Source: Cycas panzhihuaensis (Eukaryota > Cycadophyta). From it: 64,000 bases of DNA. Positions within the stretch are counted from its first letter, which is position 1, and each line of letters starts with the position of its first letter. The notes below the pieces were generated by a model. The model searched no databases. It was not told where the DNA came from and saw only the letters and a list, made by a program, of their open reading frames with translations. Below are positions 47,748 through 61,200 of this stretch, piece by piece. A program made the translations under genes and the position numbers. The stretch covers positions 161,951,741-162,015,740 of the forward strand of contig CM041465.1 of assembly GCA_023213395.1 (NCBI GenBank), given 5' to 3'.

Positions 47748-49339
47748 TCTTATGGTCTGAGGCAGAGGACAAAGATAGGATACACCTGGTGAGCTGGAAT
47801 AAAGTCTGTTCTCTGAAATGGACTGGTGGCCTTAATTTGAGATCCCAACTTTTAATGTTGCTCTCAGGGATAAATTGGGTTGGCATCTCGTCAAGGGGTG
47901 AGAGACTGTGGGAGAAGATTCTCAAATGGAAATATCTTCAAGGTGGTTCTCTCAATGAAAACCTTCCTTCCCCGGTTGGCTCAACCGTATGGAGAAGTAC
48001 CCTTAAAGCTTGGAATTCCATCAAAGAAGGGCTAAAATGGAGACTGGGTGACGGAAGCAACATTAAGTTCTAGGAAGATGCATGGTGTTGTGATAAGGCC
48101 TTAAAACTATTCCCAGACCTTGTCCCTATACAAGATCCCTGCGTGCGGATATATGGCTCCCTAGTGAAGGAGTATTGGACAGGGACATGGAGAGATAGAA
48201 GATGGAGAAACTTTGAGGAATTCCAGGGGGACCAGCTTCTTCAGGATGGCCTTTCCAAAATCAAAAGGATTCTAGACAAAAGTTATATTCCAAGGATGCC
48301 CTCCCCAGACACTATCGTATGGCCCTTAAGCCCATCTGGGGAATATGCTGCCAAATAGGGTTACCATTTCTTATGCTTGGTAAGAGAAGACCAAAAGAAT
48401 GAATTACTAGAAGGCGTATGGAAGCTCTCACTTATCCCTAAGATTACAATTTTTTGGGGGATTTGTTTAAGGAATAAAATTCTTACTGTGGATAACCTCA
48501 AAAAGATAGGCTTCCATATGACTAATAGATGTATCCTATGCTGCAAAAGAGAAGAATCCTTGGACCACATTCTATTTGGATGCCCATATTCGAGAGTGGT
48601 ATGGGGGATGCTACTAGACAAACTAGAGGTGTGTTGGACCTTTTCTGAAAAGGTAGTCAACCAATGGTCTGCTTGGCAAAGCCCATTCAAAAGCAACGTC
48701 TTAAGTAGTATTTGGAAGAGTGCATTTCTGATACTATCGTGGAACATATGGAAGGAAAGAAACAGAAGAATCTTCCAGGGGAGCCAGATGGGCCAGTATG
48801 CTATCTTCAGAAAAATCTCCATGGATATTAGGAAAAATTTTAGAAACATTAAGGAGAAACACACCACCGTGACAAAAAATAGGATCCTATTAAAGTGGGG
48901 TATTGAGCCAGTATATGAGGCTGCTAAGGTAAGATTTAGTCATTGGCTACCTCCTAAGGAATCTTGGTTAAAAATCAATTTTAACGGTGCATCAAAAGGG
49001 AACCCAGTAGAAGCAGGGGGAGGGGGTATATGTAGAGACAACCTTGGAAATCCTATATGGGCCTTCGCAGACTATTATAACCACCAAATGAACCACTTTG
49101 TGGAAATGAATGCCATGCTTAAAGCCATTGGCTTAGCCCTTGTTGGAGGTTCCAGGCGATTAGAAATTGAGAGGGACTCAGAGATGGTTATCAATTCGCT
49201 GAAAGACTCAGCCATCTCGGATTGGAGATTTCAGACCATGATCAATGACGTTAAGGAGAGTCTTAAGGGGTTGGAAGATGTTCAGATAAAGCACATGTTA
49301 AGAGAGGGAAACAAAGTAGTTGATTATTTGGCAAACTAG
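47748..49339 (+). pseudogene. LINE-B ORF2 C-terminus: RT end, zf-RVT, RNase H
   Basis: One reading frame (48377-49339 is open for 320 codons) interrupted only by TAG at 48071 and 48356. Order: end of the RT region with WNKVCSLKWTGGLNL; the WWRLGDG-type segment (KWRLGDGSNIKF, stop, EDAW, where Trp would fit the stop); zf-RVT zinc-binding segment CILCCKREESLDHILFGC near 48530-48590; then WNIWKERNRRIF; then RNase H with INFNGASKGN, NHFVEMNAM, EIERDSEMVI and VVDYLAN. The first RNase H Asp (usually NFDGA) is Asn here, so this domain would be catalytically dead. LINE-A keeps the Asp. Belongs to the plant L1 lineages that carry a C-terminal RNase H. Confidence 0.95.
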
Positions 49340-49578
49340 GGGATTAGGTAAAAGGAAGACACCATTTGGAGATATGACTTTCCTAAGGATCTCATAGTTC
49401 TGGCTGAGAAGGATAGGATCTGAGATAGCTAGCCATGGGGCTTATCCTAGCAAAATTGTTTCTTTGCCTAGACCGTGGGGATGTCACGATCATCTATGAC
49501 TAGGAAGCTTAAAGATTATTGATGTACTAGGTTATGGGACCCTGTTTCAAACCCACTTATAATTCATTTTTACCTTAT

Positions 49579-49587
49579 CAAAAAAAA
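49579..49587 (+). other. Poly(A) tail of LINE-B
   Basis: Short A-run after TTATC, followed directly by the right target-site copy. Confidence 0.85.
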
Positions 49588-49603
49588 AGATACCACTCTA
49601 ACA

Positions 49604-49615
49604 TCCCCCCTTAAT
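49604..49615 (-). other. Polypurine tract of copia-D
   Basis: TCCCCCCTTAAT on the plus strand (ATTAAGGGGGGA on the minus strand), next to the LTR end; same motif as in copia-A and copia-B. Confidence 0.8.
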
Positions 49616-52600
49616 ATAAATGTTAGGTCTTAAAGTCTTTCCAAGGGCTAGACTATCCTTTGTTTTTATCCTTATTGATATATCCCCCCTCTAGAATAAC
49701 TTCACTAAGTCCCAAATTTGCACGAATCTTGATGAAGTAGTCTTTAGTAAGAGCTTTGGTGAATATGTTTATAAGTTATTATTCACTTAGATAAAATTTA
49801 ATCTATAACTTCCCTAATCTAATCTACTCAATGATGTAATGGTGTTGGATCTTAATATGCTTCGTACATGTGTGAATTTCTATATTCTTTAAAAGTTGAA
49901 TAACACTCTGATTATTAATATATATAGTAGGTTTTCTATAAGATGTCCCAAGAGTCTCCAAAAGTCCCTGTAACCATACAACTTCCCTCATATCTACACT
50001 TAGTCCTTGGTATTCAACCTTTGTAGAAGACAATACAATGGTGATTTACTTTTTGAATTGCCATGATACTAACTCATTGCTAATACTAAAAATGTATCCT
50101 ATAGTTGATTTCCTATCTTTTGCATCTCCACCTTAATCTGCATTAGTATATGCATGTAAGTTTGCCTCTCCACCATGAAGGTATTCAAGGCCAAAATTAA
50201 GTGTTCCTTTAATATACCTTAGAATCCTCTTTGCAATAACCTAATGAGGTTCTTGGGGACTCTACATGTAATGAGATACTAATCCAATAGCATAAGTAAT
50301 ATTGGACCTCGTATGAGTTAAGTAAATCAAACTCCCTACTAATTGTCAATATAAAGTCCCATCTACAATAGGCTTATTCGTATCTTTTAAGAGCTTTATG
50401 CCCTTTACACATGGTGTCTTTGTTGATTTGTAACCCTTCATCTCAAATCTCTTAAGCAAGTTTTTAGTATACCTCAAGTGTGATGTCATGATGCAATCAT
50501 CCATCTTCCTAACCTTAATGCCCAAGAAGTAATGAAGTTGTTTGAGATCTATCATATTGAAAGTATATCCTTAATAGGACTTTATAGTTACAATAGTCTT
50601 ATTACAATTGTTTGTAATAATAAGGTCATCAACATACAACTTAATAACAACTAATATAGTATTATTCTTTTAAATATAAAGATTTAACTCTAATTTTGTT
50701 GTCATAAAATCACCATCATTCAATTTAGCATCTATCTTATCATATTAAGCATGAGGTACTTATTTTAGGCTATAAAGAGATTTCTTCGAGTGACATACTA
50801 AATGCTCCTATCTTTCCTTTACGAAACCAAGAGGTTGAGCCATATAGATATCTTCTTTTAAGTCTGTGTTAAGGAATGCTAACTTCACATCTATCTAGTA
50901 TAACTCCCAACCACATGTAGCTATTAAAGTAAGGATCAATTAGACTATTATCATCTTGGAGACTAGTGAAAATGTCTTCTCATAGTCAATTCCTTCTTTC
51001 TATTTGAAACCCTAGGTAATAAGTTTAGCCTTATATTTATCTACCTCTCTATTAGAGTGAAACTTTATCTTATAGATCCACTTGCAACCAACCAAGTTCT
51101 TGAATAGAGGTAAAGGAACCAAATCCCATATATCATTCTTTATGATTGAACTATACTCATCCTCCATTACGACTCTCTAACATAAATCTTCTTTCACTTT
51201 TTCATATGAAATAGGACCATTAGAATCGTTGGTGTCTACTACCAAAGTTTGACTAGCATGTTGATTTCTTATTTTTTGTCCATCTTCAAGATCTTCCACC
51301 ATCATATTAGATTCCTCAATAGTCCTCCTAACCCATAATAGAACATACAATGTTGTACATATCCCCTCTTATGATAGCTCCTCATTATTACTCCCACTTA
51401 GTCTTACTTTCATATCTAACATAATGCTAGGCTCCTGAACCTTTACACCTATTAAAACACAATTCAAAAATGGAAAAAATAGAGAATAAAATCTATTTTC
51501 AAATGACCTTCATCATGGTATATCATTGACTCATCAAACTTAATATCTTAACTAATTAAAAGTTTCTTCCCCTGTGGATCCTAAAGTTTGTAAGCCTTAT
51601 TCTCTTATGAGTCCCCCATAAAAATACACTTTAAACTCTTACAATCTAACTTCTTTTGATGTATACTTAAGATGTGTGCATATGCAATGTACCTAAATAC
51701 CTTGAAATAATTAATGAAAGGTTTCTATCTAGTCCAATACTCTTCAAAGGTAATACCATAAATAGGTTTTGTAGGTACCCTATTTACAATATAAATAGTT
51801 GTCATAATAACTTCTTCCCAAAACATTAGCGAAAGATTCTTTGCATATACCATACACCTCACAATCTCCATCATGGTATCATTCTTCCTCTCTATAACAT
51901 AATTTTGTTATGGGGTATATAGGATAGTTAAATTCTATTTGATACCATGATCAAGGCAAAACTAATTAAAGGTATTATTGTCATACTCTTTTCTATTATC
52001 ACTCCTCAAAATCTTTATTTTCTTATCACACTCATTCTCTACACTAACTTTTTACTTATAAAAATATTTAAATGCTTTAGATTTATTTTTCAAAAATAAG
52101 ACCTAGGTATTCCTACTATAATCATCCATAAATACAAGGATAAATCAAGCACCTAATATAGAAGGATTTGATAGTGGTCTAATTAAGTAAGTATCTATAA
52201 GTTCTAACTTCTCCTTTGCTCTCTAAGCATAATCCTTAGCAAATGGATAATGATGGTACTTTCTATACATACACCCTTCACAAATGCCTTCTAAACATGG
52301 AACTAGTGGTAAACTTACCACCATCTTTAACTTATTCATAAGGTTAATGCTCTTATAGTTAAGATATCCCAAACTCTTATACCATAACTTATTCATATCA
52401 TCAACACTAGCAAAAAAATATATAAGAATCCTTTTGGGCTCTAAATTTCTCAAACACCCAAAAGTTATCTTATACTCTCTCAATTATAATAATAGAGAAG
52501 TTCTTATTAGGATCCTTAACTATATATCTATTATTATAAAGTTCAATTTTCATACTTTATTTGTAGATTTTTTGAGTAGAAAGAAGATTAAGTTTCATCT

Positions 52601-53190
52601 TTAGCATATAGTAAACCCCATTGAACTTACCTCTTATAAGTAAATCAAAACTAATACCTTCTATAAGAAATACACGAGCATCTATAAGAATCATATTAGT
52701 ATCACTCAAACTTGCATCCAAGGCATCAAAGTTTCACTTTTTATAGGTGATATATTTCTATGTACTAGAGTTTAGGATCTAATAGTCTTTTTAATTTGAC
52801 TAAGCTAGCAATGTCGATACCCTAATATAATATATTGCTACACTCTTTCCCTTGTCATCTTGGTTAGCCTTATACTTATCTTACTTTTTAAACTAATAAT
52901 TCTTTTCTTTATGGCCCTCTTTCTTGTAATAATTACACTTATACATAAATTTCTTTTTGTCCTAAGATGTCTCACATGTTTTCTATATGGACTTACCCTC
53001 TTGAATAATATCCTTCCTTTGTGTCTTCATAACTAAATCTTAATTTAAATTTGAACTAGTAGGCATTCCATAATGCTTCAACTTGGTATCCTCTACTAGA
53101 ATCAAATTTTTCAATGACTAAAATTATTCATCCTCTATAACTTCATCCCTAACATAAATAGTTTAGAAGGTTCTAAATACAATTGGTAGC
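49616..53190 (-). pseudogene. Copia-D pol and partial gag
   Basis: Minus-strand gag-pol of the copia-A/B group. From the gag side: zinc knuckle near 52900-52945 (second and fourth Cys changed to Tyr); protease near 52750 with the D-S-G changed to N-S-S; integrase N-terminus 52223-52483 (LGYLNYKSINLMNKLKMV, CEGCMYRKYHHYPFAKD); integrase core to about 51600; RT about 51200-50350 with YVDD at 50625-50636 and LHYFLGIKVRKMDDCIM; RNase H about 50300-49690 with STKVEYQGL and CTKHIKIQHHY. The gag frame stops abruptly at about 53190 where LTR sequence begins. Stops and frameshifts throughout. Confidence 0.92.
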
Positions 53191-53330
53191 TCCCCTTAAA
53201 TAGATCTATAAGTGTCTTACATATTATATCTGTTGGTTCACATAATAATAAATTACATTATAAATATCTACATAATATTTTTTCCATATTAACATTAGTC
53301 ATGTTAAGTGGTTAAGATACCATTTTAATA
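53191..53330 (-). repeat. 5' LTR of copia-D, truncated
   Basis: About 140 bp matching 47603-47746. The part that should join the primer site is missing and gag sequence abuts directly. Its outer end has decayed from TGTTAGAG to TATTAAAA (minus strand). Confidence 0.85.
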
Positions 53331-55690
53331 AATTAAATAAGGTTATTATTAAGAACAAGTACTTATTGCCTAGGATAGAAGACTTGTTTAACTAAATAAA
53401 GGGAGCATCAATGTTCACAAAGATTAATTTATAATTAAATATAAAGACATCTTTGAAATAATATATAAAATAAGGTATGGCCACTACAAATTTGTTGTAA
53501 TTCCTTTTAGCCTAACTAATGCACTTGCCACTTTTATGTACATAATGAATAATATATTATGCCAATACCTAGACAAATTTATGGTGCTTTTGTTGATGAT
53601 ATAATAGTCCACTCTAATACAAGAAAGAAACATAAGGAGCACTTACAAATAGTGTTATAATTACTTACAAAGCACAAGTTATATGTGAAATTCAACAAGT
53701 GTAAATTTTATAAGGATTAGGTACATTACTTGGGGCATTTCATCTAAGTAAAAGACATCTGTAGACCCCCAAAAAAATAAAGGCAATCATGGATTGACCA
53801 TCCACTCATAATGTATAAGAGGTACGAAGCTTTATGGGGCTTATTGGATACTATAGAAAGTATGTAAGAGATTTTTCTAAGATTGTAGCCCTAGTTATTT
53901 CTATATAAAAGAATATACTAAGTTTATATAGAGTGAGCTATATGAAGAGAGGTTTTAATTGAAAAAATAATCGGTTATCCCAATGCACATATTAGTTGTT
54001 CTAGATCTAAATATAGACTTTTTAGTTTGCATAAATGTTAAGTTAGAGGGGCTTAGCACTATTCTTATACAAGGCAAAAACGTGGTGGCTTATAGGTCTA
54101 AAAAGTTGAAAGCATATAAAGAGAATAATCATATGCATGATCTTGAGTTTGCAGTTGTCATTCATGCACTCAATATTTGGTGACACTCTTTGTTTAGGTA
54201 AAAATTTAAACTTTAAATAAACCACAACAATTTTTAATATATCCTCACATAGCCACAATTAAATACTAGACAATGTAAATGAGTAGAATATATGAGCGAA
54301 TTTGATTTCTAACTATATTATATCAAAGGCAAAGAGAATAAGGTCACAAATACTTTGAGTTAGATACACCAATTACTATTATAACTATCCTAAAATCATT
54401 TTTAATTAATTTTATTTTAAGAGCTTATGAGGGAGATGCATTGTATAGATTAGCTAATGATATATTATAGTAACAAAGAGAATAATGAAATATGAATGCC
54501 AAGTTAGTAAGGAAGTTTATAGGGTTTGAAGAAATAGAGAATAGTACCTTGGCATAGCAGCAAAGAATTTATATATTGCACAATCTTAAAATTAGAGAAC
54601 TTATTTTGTATGAAGTGCATAAAGCACCTTATGCTAGACATCTAGGCTACACCAAGATATATGCTACTATAAAATGATAATTTTATTAGCCTGACATGAA
54701 GAAGGATGTATTGACCTATGTAACAAAATGTTTAATGTGCCAAAAAGTAAAAGCATAACATTAACATCTAGTTGGATTATTACAGTCACTAGAAATCTTA
54801 AAATAGAAGTGGAAAATAATAACAATGGATTTTATTACAATCTTGCCAATAGGTACTAAATAACATGATATAATTTTAGTTGTTATAGATAAGCTAATCA
54901 AGTTTATGCATTCCATACTAGTATATTCAACTAATACAATATTAGACATTACTGTAACATTTATGAAGGAGATTGTTAGATTACATGGAGTGCTAAAGGT
55001 CATAGTTTCTAATAAGGATAGTAAATTCCCCTCAAAATTTCAGAGATTATTATTCTAAGACTTGGGCATCAAGTTATAATTTAGTATAACATATCATTTA
55101 AGAATGATAGGTGGACTGAGAGAGTAAATCAACTATTAGGGGATATACTTAAGATATATACTATGGAGTGGCCTACAAGCTAGAAGAACTACTTATATCT
55201 AGTAGATTTCTCATATAACAAATCTATCCACTTATATTTGGGAGTAATCCTATTTAAGGATTTGTATGGTAGGAGGTGTAATACACCTCTAAGTTGGAAT
55301 GACTTGTAAGACATACATACATTAGGTCCAAACATATTATAGAAAATAAAAAGGTATGTGATTAACATTAGGTAATAACTAAATAACTAAATGTAGCACA
55401 AGATAAATAGAAAAGCTATATAAGCCTAAGGTAAGTAGCCAAAGAGTTTTAGATTACTGGCCATGTGTTCTTAAGGATGGGCCCTAAACATAGTTCTATA
55501 AGTTTGGAGGCCTATAAAAAGCTCACTTCAAAATATTGTGGACCTTTTGAGATATTAAAAAGGGTAGGTTTTGTTACTTATAGACTTGCACTACCACAAA
55601 ATATCTAAGCATATAATGCATTTTATATCTCATTGCTTAAAAAGTATGTGCTAGACTCAAGCATATATTGGACTAGACTAGCTTATTGGA
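53331..55690 (+). pseudogene. Gypsy-G RT (second part), RNase H, integrase
   Basis: Resumes in RT with NKYLLPRIEDLF, GASMFTKINL and AFVDDIIVHSNT near 53586-53620 (active site VDD kept; one frameshift just before it). RNase H at about 53985-54350: LVCINVKLEGLSTILIQGK (catalytic Asp changed to Asn), VVAYRSKKLKAY, HDLEFAVVIHAL, YIKGKENKVTNTLS. Integrase at about 54590-55500: H/C region near RHLGY and KCLMCQKVK, MDFITILPIGTK-like core near 54830. It ends with the stretch before the tail (YVLDSSIYW-type) near 55650-55680, where copia-H interrupts. Frequent stops. Confidence 0.87.
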
Positions 55691-56024
55691 ATAATGCCCA
55701 TATTAGGGCTTTTATCTACCTAGGGTTGATTACCCACATTGAGGTGATAACCTAAGATTAGTAAAGATATTGTGGTGGTACTATGTCAAATCTTAACCAT
55801 ACTATAGCCACACTTTATTAGATTTTGGCAACATCATATCTAATATTTATCAATGCTAATTAGAAGTAGGCTTTGAGTGGTGTGCCACATCCCACTCAAG
55901 CCACACTTATTTATTCATGGGGTACAAAGACTCTAGTGCTCATTTATATTACCACTCTTATAAGATTGATGGTTTACTCCTTTCTGCATTCTTATTTTAT
56001 TTCCTTTATCCCCTAATTCCATCA
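55691..56024 (+). repeat. 5' LTR region of copia-H (left edge unresolved)
   Basis: The right edge is set by a primer site. The last 65 bp (55960-56024) reappear at 61987-62050. The left edge lies somewhere in 55690-55860: gypsy-G protein similarity fades near 55690 and I could not find a target-site duplication. Confidence 0.6.
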
Positions 56025-56026
56025 TT

Positions 56027-56039
56027 TGATATCAAAGCT
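56027..56039 (+). other. Primer binding site of copia-H
   Basis: TGATATCAAAGCT; one G-to-A from TGGTATCAAAGC, 2 bp after the LTR end. Confidence 0.65.
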
Positions 56040-58292
56040 ATATTCAAGCATTCAAAGTCATCTTCCCTATTTACAAAAGCTATTATTTAGAGCTAAGTTG
56101 GATAAGCTATCAAGGAATCCTATTCAAAGCCACAGAGGAGCTTATAAGGAGTCTTTCGAATGTATTATTGGTATACATACACTCTTTGTTGGTTCAATTT
56201 ATTATTTATATTATTTGAATATTGCATTTACATGATTGATTTATGTTTGGGGGCATATTTGATATATGCTTATGTAACAAGCAAGACATCTTTATATACA
56301 TGTATCTAAGCTTGTTTGTATAGTCACATCAATATTTTAGAGAGATTGTCTAGTTTTGATATTCGGTTTAAGGTGTCTTCTTATCCTTGCTCTATGTTAT
56401 TTTGTCTCCCTACTTTAAAATATCAGTCATATGCTTGGTGATTGTATGGTTAGGGATTAATATCCTACATTATATTTCACATCTGTTAGAGCTACCAGTT
56501 AAGTGCTCATAATTATTGTGTTATTTCTCATATTACTTTGGCTTATGCTTAGCTTATGTCTTAAGTTCTTATGTCCTACTCATTAGATAATGTTCATGTA
56601 TATTGATTATGTCCTTACCTCTTTGTAACCATCTTCTTCATCTATTGAACCAGGCATTCCTTTAATTACTCCAAATCATTATCCATCCAATTAATCTAAT
56701 TGAGATATTTCTTCATCTAACTTACTATTTTAGAACTTGTTGATCTGTCATTCCAATCTTGTTTTTTTTCTTCCAAGATTAAAAGTTGAATTGCTTTGCC
56801 AAATATAAATCATTGCTTTTGCCCTTATAGTCACTTCATTTCAAGTTAGATTGTTGCATTTCCTTATGAAGTCATTCATCGTGCCCTCACAATTATCATG
56901 TCCATATTTATTGTAAAATATTTTGTGTTTGCACATAGTATTTAGTGACTTCATTAAGAAGATGAGAGTTACGTCATGCATTCACATGCATGAAATGTAT
57001 AGCCATCCATTTAACCATCCAGCTAGTGTGAAATTTCTATGAAACCATCAATTATGTTATGCCCTTATGCTAATATTTATAGTCTTCTTTAAAAATCTAA
57101 GCATGATCCCACAAAGCAAAATTGGATGTGTCTCTCTATTTTGATATCTAGCTATTTCATTTATGCTAAAGATGTTACCAATAGACACACGTAAATAGTA
57201 CACATATAGATCCCAGTGCAAACTTTAGACTTTACAAAATACATAGTTCAAAATTATTTCTGTAGACTTTATACTTGTACCACATTTAAATATTTATAGC
57301 TTTATATAAAGGTCTATTAATATATAAGCTCCATTAATGCAAATATTTGTAAATAACACTTTTTCAATATTTTTCATTCAATTTTTTGTAAATTATGAAG
57401 TTTTTTTTATAACTTTGAAAATAATTCTTTCAATTTACTCTACACACATCCATAACATATTTACTCAATTTAATTCACTATCTAAGTATATCAAGTTAGC
57501 TATGCAAAGTTATGGGCAAGATATTTTTGTATTAACTATGAAAGAGAAATAGATCTGAGTTTCTTGATCTGTGTATGCCCTCTTTATTGACTAGCCTGTA
57601 GGTCACATAGTTGCATTCAAATGACCAGGAGTTATTTTCAAAAGGGATTAAGTCAGTTTTCAAATAAGTTAGTTTAAAATTAGCACTTATTTTTACTGTA
57701 GAGGCCATAATTGTCATTAGTGAAGTCATATTTCAATTCTATTAACTTTAGGATAAAGTACATTTCCACCAAAAAAAAAAAGTGGTCACATAACCATATT
57801 TGGTTTCTATTTGATATACTTTTTAATGGTTCAATTTAATGTAAATTTTTTTTTATTCTTATGTGTTAAAAGGCTAATTTTTCTTAGATATTTTAATGCA
57901 TATCTTACCCATCTGATGTTAGAATTGAGTTCTATCTAAAGTATTAGATTCCTTTTTATGTCCTCTACTGAGTGGCTAAAATTTTAAAATTTTTTGAAGT
58001 CATTTAATGTAACTTTTTTATGCTTAAATTTAACACTAGTTTTAGGCTTCGTGCATGATGACCTTTATATAAAGTAGTAAATTTTTAGTTTGTAAACTCT
58101 CATTAATATAAAAAGTTACTTTAGAGGTGGTTGAATCCCAATTGAGACATTTGTCTAAGTCTTAAAGTTTAAGTGGAACAAATATTGATTACCTTTTAGT
58201 GCCCTTTATTACCTTTTTTTAGTGCTTTATTAACACTTTCTTTTAAGTACTTTACTTTTCAAACTGTTATTTTTTAAGATAATTTTCTGATT
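56040..58292 (+). other. Leader of copia-H
   Basis: About 2.25 kb of AT-rich noncoding DNA, long for copia. No leader module, tandem array or recognisable protein is visible. Confidence 0.6.
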
Positions 58293-61200
58293 ATGATGTC
58301 AATTATTGGTAATATTATAGTGCCCAAGTCTTATGGCACTAATTTTCTTAATTGGAGTAGACATATGAAACTATTTTCTGTATCCAAATATATATGGGAG
58401 CTTATTGAAATAGGTTATAGAGCACTTACTAAAAATGCCAATGAGAATGAGAAGAAAAGCTTCAAGAAGGACAAAAAGAGAGACAATGAGCCACTTACAT
58501 TCATTTTTGATGCATTGGAGGATCATATATTCTTAAGGGTCAATGAAGCAACAACATCAAAGGAAGCATGGGACGTGCTAAAGACTACATACAAAGGAGT
58601 AACAATATCAAAGCTTTAGACTTTAAGAAGTAAATTTAAGAACCTAAGGATGAATACTAATGAAGGAGTTAACAACTTCATTATAAAACTTCAAGGTCTA
58701 GTCAACCAAATGAGGGCCTTAGGAGAGGTAATTAGTGAGCAAAAGGTAGTTGAAAAAATCTTAAAGTGTGTAAGAGACATCAAGTGATTTAAGATGGTGG
58801 CCACTAATATTGAAGTTTTTAAGGACCTTAGTACCCTTAAGATAGATTAGTTAAGTGCCATGCTACTAGTTGTAGAAGAGAAAAATAGAGGAAGTGAATA
58901 CCTTGAGCATACTTTTGCGTCTAAGGAAAAAGTTAGACCTATGTACCAAGAATAAAGTTATAGGGGTAGAGGTTAATCCCTTAGAGATAGAGGCCAACTT
59001 ATAAATCAGTTTTAAATACAAAGTCAAGGCTACTAAACACAAGAATATCATCAAGGTCAAGGCTATCAAGTATAAGGTCAAAGTAAATATTAAGGATAAG
59101 GCCCAAGTTAATACTATCAAGGGCAAAATCATTTCCAAGGTCAAAGATACTTTCAAGGCCAAGGCTAAATTTATAGATCTCAAGGAAGAGAAAGAGGTCA
59201 AAGTCCTAGGGGTAGAAACCAAGGGCAAAGAGGTAGAAGTCCAATGAGTAGAGGAATAACCCAATGTTCTTACTACTATAAAAATTAACACTTAGAGGAA
59301 AACTGCTTTGAAAAAAGATCAAGTTTACAAAGAGGAACCTTTAACACAATTGTCGAGGAAAAATAAGATGATAGATTATTTCTTTCAAGTTTAATGGCCA
59401 ATAAGGAAACAGACAGTTAGTACATAGATTTAAGGTGTTATACATACATGACTTATAAGGAAGAGTTATTTAAGGAATTAAATAACTACAAGCAAAGTAA
59501 AATTATGTTTGGTGATAATACTGCTCAAGCAGTTATTCATAAAGGAAATATCTCTATATAAATTAATTTTAGAAAAACTAGGCACATAAATAATGTGCTT
59601 CATATTCTAACACTTAAGAAGAATTTGCTTTCAGTAGGTCAGATGATAGAACAAAAATACAAAGTAGTCTTTGACAATGGGAAATGTACCATCAAAGATA
59701 AATTAAGAAATAAAGCAATTGTGGATAAAGGATAAATGACTAATGATAGGTTATTCAAACTAGTCATACCCCTAACAAACTATTATGCCTTAAAGTTATT
59801 AACAAATGTGTATAGTAAAATATGACATAAAAGACTTGTCCATGTAAACTATAATAGTTTATTCTTAATAAAAAAAAAAGATATGGTAATTGGACTACCT
59901 ACCATTAAACTTAGCAAAGAACTATGTAAAGGATGTGTACTTGGAAAGCAAAAAATGGAAGGTTTCTCTAATAAAAGTTATAGGGCCCATGGGCCCCTTA
60001 AATTAATATACACAGACTTGTGTGGTACAATGGATGTGCTCTCACTTAGAGGTGTTAAGTACTTTATGATATTTATTGATGACTTCACAAGGATAGCATA
60101 GGTCTACTTCATCAAGTTCAAGTCAGATACTCTATAATGTTTTATAGACTTCAAAACTTTGGTGGAAAGACAAAGTGGACTTAGAATTTTGACCCTTAGA
60201 TCAAACAATAGGTGAGAATTCATTTCAAATGAATTCAAAGCTTATTATAGATATTATAGCATAAGAAAATATCTTACAAATCCTTATACTCAACAACAAA
60301 ATAAGGTTGTTAAAAGGAAGAATGGAACAATTATTAAAATGGAAAGAAATATGCTTAAGGATAAGCATCTAAGAAATAAATATTAGGCTAAAGTTATATA
60401 CACAATTGTCCACTTGTTAAACAAGTATAATACTAAAGCAATTATGTATGTTATACCAAAAAAACTTAGATAAGATATAAGTTAAGCATCAAACACTCGA
60501 GAATTTTTTAGTGCATAGATTATGCACATGTCCCAGATCAGAGGAAAATAAAGTTAGATGATAAAAATATCAAATGTATCTTTATAGGATATTGTGATTT
60601 TTCTAGATCCTATAAACTTTTTGATTTAAAAGGGAAAAGGATTATTATAAGTTTGGATGTCACCTTTAAAGAAGATGAATTTCATCAAGAAGAAGTGATT
60701 GAAAAAGGTAAGGACAAGAAGATCATGGTTGAGGTGGACTCAAATTCTAAGGACATAAATATACCTAATACAAATAAATCATGACCCTCTAGTTCAAATC
60801 AAAGGGTCCCTACGTGGGTATAAAGGGCTCATAACCTTTCAAATATTTTAAACACTAACTTTAAGAGAAGGACTACAAGATCTTAAAGGGCAAATTTTGC
60901 ACTTATAACTCTAGTTATAGTGTCCAATGAGCCTCACAACTTTAAAGAGGCAAACACTAAAGATGAATGGAAGAAAGCAATGAAGGAAGAGTATAATGCC
61001 TTAGTGAAAAATAATACATCGAAGTTAGCAGATCAACCACCTGCCAAAAATACTATTAGGACGAAATGAATTTATAAGACTAAATGCAAATTAAATGGAA
61101 CTATTGATAAGTATAAGACAAGGTTAGTTATAATGGGTTATGCTCAAATTGAGGGCATATATTATAATGAGACATTTGTACCTATTGTATGGTTAGAAAT

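Larger units (their letters stand above)
47748..49587 (+). mobile_element. LINE-B, 5'-truncated L1-type LINE, youngest layer
   Basis: 1.84-kb LINE tail bounded by a perfect 17-bp duplication and ending in a short poly(A) tail (about 49579-49587). It has visibly higher GC (about 45% in a counted line) and only two in-frame stops over about 530 codons. This marks it as the most recent insertion in the stack: LINE-B into copia-D into gypsy-G. Confidence 0.95.
47458..49603 (-). repeat. 3' LTR of copia-D, split by LINE-B
   Basis: The LTR proper is 47458-47746 (289 bp, TGTTAGAAACC on the plus strand). LINE-B and one duplicate of its target site extend it to 49603. On the minus strand it starts TGTTAGAGTGGTATCTTAAC. 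Confidence 0.88.
47458..53330 (-). mobile_element. Copia-D, minus-strand copia element inside gypsy-G
   Basis: Inserted in the RT of gypsy-G with a perfect 5-bp duplication AATTA (47453-47457 and 53331-53335). It reads on the minus strand: a full left (3') LTR, a reversed polypurine tract, RNase H, RT, integrase, protease and part of gag, then a truncated right (5') LTR. Primer site, leader and gag N-terminus are gone through one internal deletion. The LTR is of the copia-B family. LINE-B interrupts the left LTR. Confidence 0.92.

Noticed and set aside
48361-48867. 168-codon minus-strand frame
   Set aside because: Antisense shadow of LINE-B, whose plus frame has clear zf-RVT and RNase H motifs.
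58866-59291. 141-codon minus-strand frame rich in Leu, Ser and Thr
   Set aside because: Antisense of the Gln/Gly repeat region of copia-H gag.
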